Shown here: piece after piece, positions 34,789 through 45,138 of the stretch
How the letters are laid out: each line of letters begins with the position of its first letter
Position numbering within the stretch: the first letter of the stretch is position 1
Assembly (NCBI RefSeq): GCF_035304305.1
Contig: NZ_DATGQG010000038.1
Coordinates: 1-64,000 of the forward strand
Reading direction: 5' to 3'
DNA from: Ferrovibrio sp035304305
Lineage (GTDB): Bacteria; Pseudomonadota; Alphaproteobacteria; Ferrovibrionales; Ferrovibrionaceae
Length of the DNA stretch: 64,000 nt
The notes under the pieces: generated by a model
Seen by the model: the letters and a program-made list of their open reading frames with translations, nothing else
Database searches by the model: none
Told to the model about the DNA's origin: nothing
Translations under genes and position numbers: made by a program

Positions 34789-35121
34789 ATGAGCGATTCC
34801 CTCTATCCCAAAGCGACCAAAGCCCTGGCCGACCGGCGCCGCGAGCTTGCGCCCGGGCCCGAGGCGGCCTTCCGCCAGTTCAGCCAGGCGGTGTTCCAGG
34901 ACGGGGCGCTGGACGCGAAGACCAAGCAGCTGATCGCGGTGGCGGTCGCCCATGTGACGCAATGCCCCTATTGCATCCAGGGCCATACGAAGGCGGCGAC
35001 CCGCGCCGGCGCGACGCCGGAGCAGGTGATGGAGGCGATCTGGGTGGCGGCCGAGATGCGCGCCGGCGGCGCCTTCGCCCATTCCGCCATCGCGCTGGAG
35101 ACGATGGCGCCGAAGGAATAG
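34789..35121 (+). CDS. Carboxymuconolactone decarboxylase family (AhpD-like) protein
   Basis: A 110-residue all-helical protein with the AhpD-type redox motif CPYC followed by IQGHTKAA, where the His two turns later completes the active site. Such proteins are alkylhydroperoxidase-like or act as small thiol peroxidases; true decarboxylases of the family lack the CxxC. AAGGAG lies 8 nt before the ATG. Single gene, followed by an inverted repeat and the convergent dapB. Confidence 0.85.
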   Translation: MSDSLYPKATKALADRRRELAPGPEAAFRQFSQAVFQDGALDAKTKQLIAVAVAHVTQCPYCIQGHTKAATRAGATPEQVMEAIWVAAEMRAGGAFAHSAIALETMAPKE

Positions 35122-35145
35122 GGAAACGGCAGTCCATTCCCCAGG

Positions 35146-35180
35146 ATCGTCGCCCTCGCGACCGGCGCGAGGACGACGAT
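35146..35180. terminator. Bidirectional hairpin between ahpD-like and dapB genes
   Basis: ATCGTCGCCCTCGCG (35146-35160) pairs with CGCGAGGACGACGAT (35166-35180) with one mismatch and a 5-nt loop. It lies between convergent genes and probably terminates both; T-tracts are short. Confidence 0.55.
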
Positions 35181-35225
35181 TTCCGTATCCGGGCGCGTTC
35201 ATCGCGGATTGCGAGCCGCTGCCCG

Positions 35226-36038
35226 CTAGCCGCTCAGGCCCAGCACGTCGGACATGCGGTAGAGGCCGGAGGGTTTGCCCTTGGCCCAGAGCGCGGCGCG
35301 CACGGCGCCCTTGGCGAACATGGCGCGGTCGGCCGCCTTGTGGGTGATCTCGATGCGCTCGTTGTCGGCGGCGAAGATCACCGTATGCTCGCCGATGACG
35401 TTGCCGCCGCGCAGCGCCGCGAAGCCGATATTGCCTTTCCGCCGCGCGCCGGTGATGCCGTCGCGACCGCGATCCGCCACCTTTTCCAGCAGCACGCCGC
35501 GGCCCTGCGCCGCCGCCTCGCCCAGCATGATCGCGGTGCCCGAAGGCGCGTCCACCTTCATGCGGTGATGCATCTCGACGATCTCGATATCCCAGTCCTC
35601 GCCCAGGGTTGCCGCCATCTGGCGCACCAGGCCCGCCATCAGGTTGACGCCCAAGCTCATGTTGTAGCTCTGCACGATCACCGTGTGATGGGCGCATTTC
35701 TTCAGCGCTTCGAGATGCTCGCTCTCCAGCCCGGTGATGCCGACGATGTAGGCGGCCTTGGCCTGGGCCGCGAGCGCGGCATTGTGGGCGACCACGGCGG
35801 GCGTCGAGAAATCGATCACCGCATCGACATTGGTGAAGAGCAGGGCGGGATCGTCGACGATCTTTACCCCGGTCGGGCCGATGCCGGCCAGTTCGCCGGG
35901 ATCCCGGCCGGCCAGCGGCGAGCCCGGGCGTTCGCTGCCGCCCGCCAGCACGGCGCCGCTGGTGGCGGCGATCTCGCGCAGGATCGCCTGACCCATGCGG
36001 CCCGCCACGCCGACGATACCGATGCGAATGTCGGGCAT
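35226..36038 (-). CDS. dapB: 4-hydroxy-tetrahydrodipicolinate reductase
   Basis: Reduces 4-hydroxy-tetrahydrodipicolinate to tetrahydrodipicolinate, the substrate of DapD. The 270-residue protein has the nucleotide motif GVAGRMGQ, the catalytic His/Lys signature EMHHRMKVDAPSGTA, and the C-terminal segment typical of the family. GGGAG lies 6 nt before the ATG; the longer frame is not supported. Divergent from the ycaQ-like gene (130-bp gap). Confidence 0.95.
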   Translation of the reverse strand: MPDIRIGIVGVAGRMGQAILREIAATSGAVLAGGSERPGSPLAGRDPGELAGIGPTGVKIVDDPALLFTNVDAVIDFSTPAVVAHNAALAAQAKAAYIVGITGLESEHLEALKKCAHHTVIVQSYNMSLGVNLMAGLVRQMAATLGEDWDIEIVEMHHRMKVDAPSGTAIMLGEAAAQGRGVLLEKVADRGRDGITGARRKGNIGFAALRGGNVIGEHTVIFAADNERIEITHKAADRAMFAKGAVRAALWAKGKPSGLYRMSDVLGLSG

Positions 36039-36168
36039 GTTGTTCTCCCCTGCGAGTGACGAAACCGGCGGCACTCTAGCAGCAGGCTTTCGCGGCAGTC
36101 ACCGGTCGGCGCGAAGCCCGGTTGCCCGGGAACAAAAAGAGTTCCTAAGATGGAGCGGAGCCGAATCG

Positions 36169-37323
36169 ATGCCCCGTCCGTCCCAGCAGCCCCTCAGCAT
36201 GAATCTTGCCCAGGCCCGCCGGCTCTGGCTGCGGGCGCAGCGGCTGGACGAGCCGACGCCCTTCGGCAGCGGGCCGGAAGCGACGCGGGCCGCAGTGGAG
36301 CATCTCGGTTATGTGCAGATCGACACGATCAACGTGATCGAGCGCTGCCACCACCATATCCTGTTCACGCGGATTCCCGATTACCGGCGCGCCCATCTGC
36401 ACCAGGCGCAGGATGTCGACAAAACGGTTTTCGAATACTGGACCCATGCGCTGTCCTATGTGCCGGTGCGCGACTTCCGCTTCTTCGTCCGTGCGATGAA
36501 GCAGGACTGGGACAGCCGCGGCTGGTTCGCCAGCGTGCAGCCGAAGGACATGCGCAAGGTGCTGCGGCTGATCCGCGAGGGCGGGCCGCTCACCATCCGC
36601 GACATCGACGACGACGAACTGCGCGAGAAGGATCATCCCTGGGCGAGCCGCAAGCCGTCCAAGCGCGCGCTGCAGCTCGCCTTCTTCAAAGGCATCCTGA
36701 CGGTGAGCGCGCGGTCCGGCATGGTGAAAACCTACGATCTCACCACGCGGCATTTCGGCTGGGAGAGGCTGCCGAAGGCGGCAAGCGAGCGCGAGGTGGC
36801 GGAATACGTGCTCGACCGTGCGCTGCGCGCGCAGGGACTGGTGAGTCTGGATTCGATCTGCCATCTCGATGCAGGCCGCAAGCCAGCAGTACGGGCGGTG
36901 ATCGAACGCCGCGTGCGGCGCGGTGAACTTGTCCCCGTGGCGCTGGAAGGGGCGGGGAAACAGGCGCACTGGGCGCGGCCGGAGGCGCTGGAGGAGGTGC
37001 TGCCGCCGCTCTCCGGCGGCGTGCATATTCTCTCGCCGTTCGATCCGCTGGTCATCCAGCGCAGGCGGCTGCAGCTCTTCTTCGGCTATGAGCATCGCTT
37101 CGAGGCCTATCTGCCGAAGGAGAAGCGCGTCTTCGGCTATTTCGGCCTGCCGGTGTTGCTGGGCGACGGGATCGTCGCCGTGCTCGATCTCAAGACCGAC
37201 CGCGAGAAGGGCAGGCTGCTGATGCAGCAATGGACCTGGATCGCGAAAGGCGCGCGGATGGAACGCAAGCGCCTGATCGAGGAAGCACTGGAACGGTTCG
37301 AGGCGTTTCAGCTCGGAAAATGA
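36169..37323 (+). CDS. YcaQ/AlkX-type DNA glycosylase (winged-helix, HTH_42 family)
   Basis: Member of the AlkZ/YcaQ family, DNA glycosylases that unhook interstrand crosslinks or alkylated bases. The 384-residue protein carries the family motif GYVQIDTINVIER, with the QxD residues used by E. coli YcaQ, followed by HHHILFTRIPDY. The remainder is tandem winged helices. GGAG lies 8 nt before the ATG. The gene is convergent with dnaJ. Function is inferred from the family only. Confidence 0.85.
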   Translation: MPRPSQQPLSMNLAQARRLWLRAQRLDEPTPFGSGPEATRAAVEHLGYVQIDTINVIERCHHHILFTRIPDYRRAHLHQAQDVDKTVFEYWTHALSYVPVRDFRFFVRAMKQDWDSRGWFASVQPKDMRKVLRLIREGGPLTIRDIDDDELREKDHPWASRKPSKRALQLAFFKGILTVSARSGMVKTYDLTTRHFGWERLPKAASEREVAEYVLDRALRAQGLVSLDSICHLDAGRKPAVRAVIERRVRRGELVPVALEGAGKQAHWARPEALEEVLPPLSGGVHILSPFDPLVIQRRRLQLFFGYEHRFEAYLPKEKRVFGYFGLPVLLGDGIVAVLDLKTDREKGRLLMQQWTWIAKGARMERKRLIEEALERFEAFQLGK

Positions 37324-37325
37324 AT

Positions 37326-37351
37326 TCCCTCTCCCGCAGGCGGGCGAGGGA
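37326..37351. terminator. Bidirectional palindrome between ycaQ-like and dnaJ
   Basis: TCCCTCTCCCGC (37326-37337) faces GCGGGCGAGGGA (37340-37351), a 12-bp stem with one mismatch starting 3 bp after the ycaQ-like stop. This type of palindrome is a widespread intergenic element in proteobacteria and likely ends both convergent transcripts. Confidence 0.5.
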
Positions 37352-37375
37352 TTCTGCATACCGGAATATGCGCCC

Positions 37376-38521
37376 TTACTCCGGCTTGCCGCCGAGCATT
37401 TCCTTCACCTTGGCGAAGAAGCCCGAGCTTTCCGGGCTCGATTCCTCGTTTTCGATCTGGGCGAATTCCTCCAGCAGCTCGCGCTGGCGCTTGTTCAGGC
37501 GCACCGGCGTCTCGACCATCACCTGGATGTAGAGGTCGCCGTAGCCGGCACCGAAGCCGGACTGCTGCAGCGAGGGCATGCCCTTGCCGCGCAGGCGGAA
37601 CTGCTTGCCGGTCTGGGTGCCTTCGGGAATGGTGACCCGCGCCTTGCCGCCGTCGAGCGTCGGCACCTCGATGACGCCGCCGAGCGTGGCGGTGATCATC
37701 GAGACCGGTACGCGGCAATGCAGGTGCTGGCCCTCGCGGCGGAACAGGCGGTGCGGCTTCACCGTGAGGAAGACATAGAGGTCGCCCGGCGCGCCGCCGC
37801 GGATGCCGGCCTCGCCTTCGCCGGCGAGACGGATGCGGTTGCCCTCGTCCACGCCCGGCGGGATGTCGACGGCAAGCGTCTTTTCCTTGTGCACGCGGCC
37901 GGCGCCGCCGCAGACCTTGCAGGGTTTCTCGATCACCCGGCCCATGCCGCCGCAGGTCGGGCAGCTGCGCTCGATGGTGAAGAAGCCCTGCTGGGCGCGG
38001 ATCTTGCCATGGCCCTTGCAGGTCGGGCAGGCGATCGGCTGCGCGCCGGCCTCGGCGCCGGAGCCGTCGCAGGCCTCGCAGGAAACCGACGTGGGCACGC
38101 GGATCTTGGCCGCCTTGCCCTTGAAGCAGTCTTCCAGCGTGATCTCGAGATTGTAGCGCAGGTCGGAACCGCGATTGGCGCTCGAGCGCCCGCCGCCGGC
38201 GCGGCCGCCCATGAACTCGCCGAACAGGTCGTCGAAGATGTCGGAAAACGACGTGAAATCGAAGCCGGCACCGGCACCGCCGCCCCGTCCGCCCTCGAAC
38301 GCGGCATGGCCGTACTGGTCGTAGGCCGCGCGCTTCTGGTCGTCCTTGAGGACGTCGTAGGCCTCGTTGATTTCCTTGAACTTCTGCTCGGCCTCCTTGT
38401 CGCCCGGATTGCGATCCGGGTGATACTGCATGGCCAGCTTGCGGTAGGCTTTTTTCAGGTCTTCAGCCGTGGCGTCGCGGCTCACGCCCAGAAGCTCGTA
38501 ATAGTCGCGTTTTGTCGCCAT
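37376..38521 (-). CDS. dnaJ: Chaperone protein DnaJ
   Basis: Hsp40 co-chaperone that stimulates DnaK ATPase and delivers substrates. The 381-residue protein has the J domain with HPDRN, a Gly-rich region (GGRGGGAGAG), then four zinc-finger repeats (CEACDGSG, CPTCKGHG, CPTCGGMG, CKVCGGAG) and the substrate-binding C-terminal domains. It follows dnaK by 88 bp that include a strong hairpin. Confidence 0.97.
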   Translation of the reverse strand: MATKRDYYELLGVSRDATAEDLKKAYRKLAMQYHPDRNPGDKEAEQKFKEINEAYDVLKDDQKRAAYDQYGHAAFEGGRGGGAGAGFDFTSFSDIFDDLFGEFMGGRAGGGRSSANRGSDLRYNLEITLEDCFKGKAAKIRVPTSVSCEACDGSGAEAGAQPIACPTCKGHGKIRAQQGFFTIERSCPTCGGMGRVIEKPCKVCGGAGRVHKEKTLAVDIPPGVDEGNRIRLAGEGEAGIRGGAPGDLYVFLTVKPHRLFRREGQHLHCRVPVSMITATLGGVIEVPTLDGGKARVTIPEGTQTGKQFRLRGKGMPSLQQSGFGAGYGDLYIQVMVETPVRLNKRQRELLEEFAQIENEESSPESSGFFAKVKEMLGGKPE

Positions 38522-38571
38522 GGGTCAGCTTTGTCTCTTGGAGCGGCCCGCTCCGGCACGCCCGAAGCAGA

Positions 38572-38595
38572 CCGGGCGCCCGTGGAGGCGCCCGG
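38572..38595 (-). terminator. Hairpin between dnaK and dnaJ (partial terminator or mRNA processing stem)
   Basis: CCGGGCGCC (38572-38580) and GGCGCCCGG (38587-38595) form a perfect 9-bp stem 15 nt after the dnaK stop. No T-tract follows in the minus direction, so it may attenuate dnaJ relative to dnaK or stabilise dnaK mRNA instead of ending transcription. Confidence 0.5.
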
Positions 38596-38609
38596 CTTCA
38601 TCGCAACGG

Positions 38610-40532
<1,923 letters not shown>

Positions 40533-40618
40533 TTTACGCTCCTTATTGCTGGCGGTCCGGGGCGGCCTAAAACCGAAGCACCGCGACGGACCCCTTCCGG
40601 TTCATGGTGTCGCCGGCT

Positions 40619-40646
40619 ATGTAAGAGTGCCCTGCCGCCCCCGCAA
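40619..40646 (-). promoter_or_regulatory. Candidate heat-shock promoter of dnaK
   Basis: On the minus strand, TTGCGG and TTACAT are separated by 16 bp, about 85 bp upstream of the dnaK start, reminiscent of alphaproteobacterial sigma-32 boxes (CTTG and CYTATNT). No CIRCE-type inverted repeat is visible in this region. Confidence 0.3.
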
Positions 40647-40747
40647 CGGGTGTGGCGAAAAAATGTCCGTTCGCCACCGCGTAAACACCGCCAAACCGGC
40701 CTGCAGGGCCGGCCCGGACTGGTTAACGGGGCCGGGAGGAGGCCAGA

Positions 40748-41671
40748 ATGACCCCAGTAACCCTCGCGCGATCCGGCCTGTCCGGCACGATCCTTGCCGG
40801 AATCGGCTACGGCCTGGGCGGCTATTTCCTCTGGGGCCTCTCGCCGGTCTATTTCAAGGCCGTGGGCATGGCAGGGGTCTCGCCGCTCGAGCTGACCGCC
40901 CACCGCATCCTGTTTTCCTTCCTGCTCTGCGCCGGTCTGGTCCTGATTCTGGGCAAGGGCGGCGAGTGGCGGCAGGTGCTCACCAACGCGAAACTGCGGC
41001 TGGTGCTGGCCGCCACCTCGGTTTTCCTCCTGGGCAACTGGCTGGTTTTCGTCTGGGCCATCGACCGCGGGCAGGTGATGGCCTGCAGCCTCGGCTACTA
41101 CATCAACCCGCTTTTCGCCATGCTGCTGGGCCGCCTCGTGCTCAAGGAGCGGGTGAGCCGGCTGCAATGGGGCGCCATCGCGCTGGCCGCGGCCGGGGTA
41201 TTCGTGCTGATCCTGCGCGCGGCCGATTCCGGCATCTGGCTGGCGCTGATGATCGCCGTCAGCTGGGGCGGCTATGCGCTGCTGCGCAAGCTGTATCCGC
41301 TCGACAGCCTGATCGGCCTGACCACCGAGACCCTGGTGCTGTTTCCCGCCGCCATTGCCTATCTCCTCTGGCTCGGAGGCGAGGGGAGCGGCCGTTACCT
41401 GACGGCGGATGGCTGGGTGGTTTTCCTGCTGGTGATGGCCGGGCCCGTCACCGCCGCGCCGCTGGTGCTGTTCGCGGCCGGCTGGCGCCGGCTCCGCATG
41501 GTCACCATGAGCCTGCTCCAGTTCCTCTCGCCGAGCCTGCAGTTCCTGCTGGCCGTCCTGCTCTGGGAGGAGGCCTTCACCGACGCCCATGCCGTGGCTT
41601 TCGCCTGCATCTGGGGCGCGATTGCCATCTACAGCTGGAATTCCTGGCGAATTGCCCGCAGGACGGGCTGA
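40748..41671 (+). CDS. rarD: EamA family transporter RarD
   Basis: Inner-membrane drug/metabolite transporter with ten predicted helices, 307 aa, two EamA repeats. The RarD hallmark is GGYFLWGLSPVYFKAV near the N-terminus followed by ELTAHRILFS. GGAGG lies near the ATG. It is divergent from dnaK. Substrate unknown; RarD was first described as a chloramphenicol-sensitivity related permease. Confidence 0.9.
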   Translation: MTPVTLARSGLSGTILAGIGYGLGGYFLWGLSPVYFKAVGMAGVSPLELTAHRILFSFLLCAGLVLILGKGGEWRQVLTNAKLRLVLAATSVFLLGNWLVFVWAIDRGQVMACSLGYYINPLFAMLLGRLVLKERVSRLQWGAIALAAAGVFVLILRAADSGIWLALMIAVSWGGYALLRKLYPLDSLIGLTTETLVLFPAAIAYLLWLGGEGSGRYLTADGWVVFLLVMAGPVTAAPLVLFAAGWRRLRMVTMSLLQFLSPSLQFLLAVLLWEEAFTDAHAVAFACIWGAIAIYSWNSWRIARRTG

Positions 41672-41773
41672 GATTCAGGCGGGCTGCGCGGGACTGCCGC
41701 AACAGAAAAATCGTTGGACACCCGCCTGCACCGGGCGTTTGCTTGCAGGGCAACCATCCTCAGGGAGCGTGCC

Positions 41774-42499
41774 ATGCTCGACAGACGTCACATGATGCTG
41801 GCGCTGGGCGCCGGACTGTCCACCGGGTTGTTTCCCTCCATCACGCTGGCGCAGGCCGCCGGAAAAGTCCCGGTCGATGCTAAAAGCGTGCTGATCGTGG
41901 TCGACGTGCAGAACTGCTTCGTGCCCGGCGGCAGCCTGGCGGTGAAGGATGGCGACCAGATCGTGCCGCTGATCAACCGCATCGCGAAAACCTTCAGGAA
42001 TGTCGTGCTGACGCAGGACTGGCATACGCCGGATCACGTCTCCTTCGCGTCCCAGCATGGTGGCAGGAAGCCCTTCGAGGTGATCAGCCTGCCTTACGGC
42101 GAGCAGATCCTCTGGCCCGATCACTGCGTGCAGGGCACCGAGGGCGCGCAGTTGGTGAAAGGCCTCGACATTCCCCATGCGCAGCTCATCATCCGCAAGG
42201 GGTTCCACAAGGATGTCGACAGCTACTCCGCGTTTACCGAGGCCGACGGCAAGACCTCGACCGGACTCGGCGGCTATCTGAAGCAGCGCGGCATCCAGCG
42301 CGTCTTCGTGGCCGGTCTGGCGACGGATTTCTGCGTCGCCTGGACGGCAATGGACGCCCGCAAGCAGGAATTCGAGACCTTCGTGATCGAGGATGCCTGC
42401 CGCGGCATCGATACCCAGGGTTCGCTGGCGAAATCCTGGGAGGCGATGAAAGCGGCGGGCGTCCAGCGCATCCAGTCGGGCGATCTCGCCCCGGCCTGA
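41774..42499 (+). CDS. Exported nicotinamidase/isochorismatase-family hydrolase
   Basis: A PncA-like cysteine hydrolase, nicotinamide to nicotinate, but with an N-terminal export signal: LDRRHMMLALGAGL ends near LAQAAG, which looks like a twin-arginine peptide. The catalytic triad is visible: Asp in VVDVQNCF, Lys in IIRKGFHKDVDSYSAF and Cys in AGLATDFCVAW; the metal site is in LTQDWHTPDHVSF. The mature protein (about 212 aa) has normal PncA length. Periplasmic action would be unusual for NAD salvage and suggests scavenging external nicotinamide or hydrolysing another amide. Confidence 0.85.
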   Translation: MLDRRHMMLALGAGLSTGLFPSITLAQAAGKVPVDAKSVLIVVDVQNCFVPGGSLAVKDGDQIVPLINRIAKTFRNVVLTQDWHTPDHVSFASQHGGRKPFEVISLPYGEQILWPDHCVQGTEGAQLVKGLDIPHAQLIIRKGFHKDVDSYSAFTEADGKTSTGLGGYLKQRGIQRVFVAGLATDFCVAWTAMDARKQEFETFVIEDACRGIDTQGSLAKSWEAMKAAGVQRIQSGDLAPA

Positions 42500-42514
42500 C
42501 TCGCCCCGGCCTGA
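42485..42514. repeat. Perfect 15-bp tandem duplication at the nicotinamidase stop codon
   Basis: CTCGCCCCGGCCTGA occurs at 42485-42499 and again at 42500-42514. The first copy encodes the last codons and stop of the nicotinamidase gene; the second duplicates them in the intergenic DNA. It looks like a recent slippage event. Confidence 0.9.
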
Positions 42515-42540
42515 CGCACGGGCCTTTACAGCGGGGCGGA

Positions 42541-43182
42541 ATGCGCCAGATTGGCGCCATGTCCGCCCCGCACGCCATTGACGGCTTCCGCTTCTATCCC
42601 GGCTTTCTCGACGCCGCGCAGCAGCGTGCTCTGCTCGATGCCGTGCTGGACGTGCAGAATGCGGCGCCGCCCTACCACGCGGCGATGCCGAAAAGCGGCC
42701 AGCGCATGAGCGTGGCCATGACCAATGCCGGACGGTTCGGCTGGTATTCCGACCGCGACGGCGGCTATCGCTACATCCGGCATCACCCGGAAACCGGTCG
42801 GCCCTGGCCGGCGATTCCCGATGAAGCTCTGGCGGTGTGGCAGACCGTGGCGGCGTATGCAGCCCCGCCGGAATGCTGCCTGATCAACCTCTATCGCGGA
42901 AGCGCCAGGATGGGCCTGCACCAGGACCGCGACGAACAGGATTTCGATGCGCCGGTGGTGTCGATCTCGCTGGGCGACACGGCGGTGTTCCGCATCGGCG
43001 GCGATACGCGGAAAGGCCCGACACGCTCGCTGCGGCTCAGTTCCGGCGATGTCTGCGTGCTTGGAGGTCCGGCGCGCATGGCCTTCCACGGCGTCGATCG
43101 GGTGCTGGAGGGCAGCAGCCGCCTGGTTCCCGGCGGCGGGCGCATCAATCTCACCCTGCGGCGGGTGACGAAGGCGGATTAA
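42541..43182 (+). CDS. alkB: Alpha-ketoglutarate-dependent dioxygenase AlkB
   Basis: Fe(II)/2-oxoglutarate oxygenase that repairs alkylated bases by oxidative demethylation. The 213-residue protein has the iron ligands HxD in GLHQDRDE and His in AFHGVDRV, and the 2-oxoglutarate Arg pair in GRINLTLRR, plus CLINLYRGSARMG. The ATG at 42541 has a GGGGCGGA ribosome-like sequence; ATG at 42559 is an alternative that matches some homologues better. Followed by a palindrome and the convergent grpE. Confidence 0.93.
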   Translation: MRQIGAMSAPHAIDGFRFYPGFLDAAQQRALLDAVLDVQNAAPPYHAAMPKSGQRMSVAMTNAGRFGWYSDRDGGYRYIRHHPETGRPWPAIPDEALAVWQTVAAYAAPPECCLINLYRGSARMGLHQDRDEQDFDAPVVSISLGDTAVFRIGGDTRKGPTRSLRLSSGDVCVLGGPARMAFHGVDRVLEGSSRLVPGGGRINLTLRRVTKAD

Positions 43183-43187
43183 AAAGA

Positions 43188-43215
43188 TCATGCCCGGGAC
43201 GAGGCCCGGGCATGA
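43188..43215. repeat. REP-like palindrome between alkB and grpE
   Basis: TCATGCCCGGG (43188-43198) and CCCGGGCATGA (43205-43215) form a perfect 11-bp stem with a 6-nt loop, then ACGGTCTT. It resembles the palindrome at 60286-60308, sharing the TCATG...CCGGG core and the following ACG..CTT. Both lie between genes and likely serve as terminators or dispersed palindromic repeats. Confidence 0.55.
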
Positions 43216-43242
43216 CGGTCTTCATTATCTGGATCCGCTGGA

Positions 43243-43860
43243 TTACGCCTGCGTATTCACCGTCTGGCCGGGCTGGGCCTCGGGCTGCGGGCCGCCCTTG
43301 GAGACGCCGACCATGGCCGCGCGCAGCAGCCGGCCATGCTGGACATAGCCGGCGGTGATCACCTGCAGCACGGTGCCGGCGGCGACATTCGGATCCTCGA
43401 TCTCGAACATCGCCTGGTGCAGGTTGGGGTCGAAACGCTGGCCCTGGGGGTCGATGCGGGTGATGCCGTGGCGCTCGAACACGCTGAGCAGCTCGCGTTC
43501 GGTGGCCTCGACGCCGATCACCAGATTCTTCGTCACCTCGTCGCCGCTGTCCTTCGGCGCGCTGTCGAGCGCGCGGCGCAGGTTGTCGGCGACGCTGAGC
43601 ACATCCTTGGCGAATTTGCTCGCGGCGAACTTCACCGCGTCTTCCTTTTCGCGCTCCAGCCGGCGGCGCAGATTCTCCGCATCGGCCAGCGACCGGAGGA
43701 CCTGATCCTTCAGCTCGGCGATCTCCGCCTGGGCCTTGGCGAGCTCGGCGGCCAGATCGGTCTCGACGGCGGGGCCGGGAGCGGCAGCGGGTTCGGCAGG
43801 CTGCCCGTTCTGTGCGGAAACCTGATCGTCTGCGGGAGTCTGTCGTTCGGTCTGGGTCAT
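43243..43860 (-). CDS. grpE: Nucleotide exchange factor GrpE
   Basis: Releases ADP from DnaK. The 205-residue protein has an acidic N-terminus (AAELAKAQAEIAELKDQVLRSLADAENLRRRLERE region forms the long dimerising helix) and the C-terminal beta domain with DPQGQRFDPNLHQAMFE. AAGGAC lies 7 nt before the ATG. It follows hrcA by 95 bp on the same strand, the order usual in alphaproteobacteria. Confidence 0.96.
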   Translation of the reverse strand: MTQTERQTPADDQVSAQNGQPAEPAAAPGPAVETDLAAELAKAQAEIAELKDQVLRSLADAENLRRRLEREKEDAVKFAASKFAKDVLSVADNLRRALDSAPKDSGDEVTKNLVIGVEATERELLSVFERHGITRIDPQGQRFDPNLHQAMFEIEDPNVAAGTVLQVITAGYVQHGRLLRAAMVGVSKGGPQPEAQPGQTVNTQA

Positions 43861-43955
43861 GATCTGTCCTTGCAACAGCCGGTCATATACGGATTACAGG
43901 CTGGAATTGAAAGGGGGCGGGGGTGAAATGCCCTGTGATCTCGGCCGGGCGCCGG

Positions 43956-44990
43956 TCAGCCGATCAGGCGCCCGACCACCTGGGCGGTGAAATCCACCAT
44001 CGGCACCACCCGGGCGTAATTCATCCGTGTCGGGCCGATCACGCCGATGGCGCCGACGATGCGCTGCTGCTGGTTCTGCAGCGGGGCCACGATCAGCGAA
44101 CAGCCGGCGCGGCGGAACAGCGTGTTCTCCGAGCCGATGAAGATGCGCACGCCCTCGCTGCCCTGGGTCAGCTCGATCAGCCGCAGCATCTCCTCGGTGT
44201 TCTCGAGCTCTTCCATCAGATTGCGGATCCGCTCGAGGTCGGCGATGGCGGCGACGTCACCCAGCAGATTGGCGCTGCCGCGCACGATCAGGGTGCCGCG
44301 CTCGGATTCGCCGCCCCAGACGGCAAGGCCGGCCTCGACGACGCGGGCGGCCAGCTGGTCGAGTTCGGCGCGGCGCGCCTGCAGTTCGGTCAGGATCTCG
44401 TCGCGTGCCTCGCCCATGGTGCGGCCCTTCAGCCGCTGCGAAAGGAACTGCCCGGCCTCGGCCAGCGCCGAAGCGGTCATGCCCATCGGCATTTCCAGCA
44501 TCCGGTTTTCCACCTGGCCGGATTCGGACACCATCACCACCAGCGCCTTGCCCGGACCGAGCGGAACGAATTCCACGTGGCGCAGCGGCTCGTCGGCCTT
44601 CGGCGCCACCACCAGACCGGCATGGCCCGACAGGCCGGACAGCGCGGTCGTCGCCTCGGTCAGCACTTCCTGGAAGCCGCGGCCGGATGCCGCGCAGCGG
44701 CTCTGGATCGACTCGCGCTCGTCCTGGGTGAGATCGCCCACCTGCAGCAGGCCGTCGACGAACAGCCGCAAGCCGGATTCGGTCGGCAGCCTTCCGGCGG
44801 AGGTATGGGGCGAGAAAAGCAGCCCGGCCTCCTCGAGATCCGCCATGGTGTTGCGGATGCTGGCCGGCGACAGCTTGTGTTCCAGTTTCTTCGAGAGAAC
44901 GCGCGAGCCGACGGGCTCGCCGGTCGCCATGTAGGTCTCGACAACCAGCCGGAGGATTTCCCGGCTGCGCAGGCTCATCTCCTGGATCAT
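43956..44990 (-). CDS. hrcA: Heat-inducible transcription repressor HrcA
   Basis: Winged-helix repressor that binds CIRCE elements and is kept active by GroEL. The 344-residue protein shows SREILRLVVETYMATGEPVGSRVLS at the N-terminus (DNA-binding) and the family segments SPASIRNTMADLEEAG and IGVIGPTRMNYARVV at the ends. Start choice is uncertain: TTG at 44999, ATG at 44990 or ATG at 44978. Upstream of grpE. I found no CIRCE repeat in the window, so its targets (typically groESL) are elsewhere. Confidence 0.95.
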   Translation of the reverse strand: MIQEMSLRSREILRLVVETYMATGEPVGSRVLSKKLEHKLSPASIRNTMADLEEAGLLFSPHTSAGRLPTESGLRLFVDGLLQVGDLTQDERESIQSRCAASGRGFQEVLTEATTALSGLSGHAGLVVAPKADEPLRHVEFVPLGPGKALVVMVSESGQVENRMLEMPMGMTASALAEAGQFLSQRLKGRTMGEARDEILTELQARRAELDQLAARVVEAGLAVWGGESERGTLIVRGSANLLGDVAAIADLERIRNLMEELENTEEMLRLIELTQGSEGVRIFIGSENTLFRRAGCSLIVAPLQNQQQRIVGAIGVIGPTRMNYARVVPMVDFTAQVVGRLIG

Positions 44991-45138
44991 GACCCACAAT
45001 TAAGAAGCTCTTCCGCCCCCGTCAACGGCATCGCAGAACCCCCGGTTGCAGCCGTGCGGTCCGTCTGGAAAGACGGCCGGCAATGAACGAAACTTGCGGC
45101 CGGCGGGTTTTTTGCCCGAATGGCCGGCAGGAGGGGGC

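Noticed and set aside
44991..45138. Possible CIRCE element upstream of hrcA
   Set aside because: No TTAGCACTC-N9-GAGTGCTAA type repeat is present here or before dnaK.
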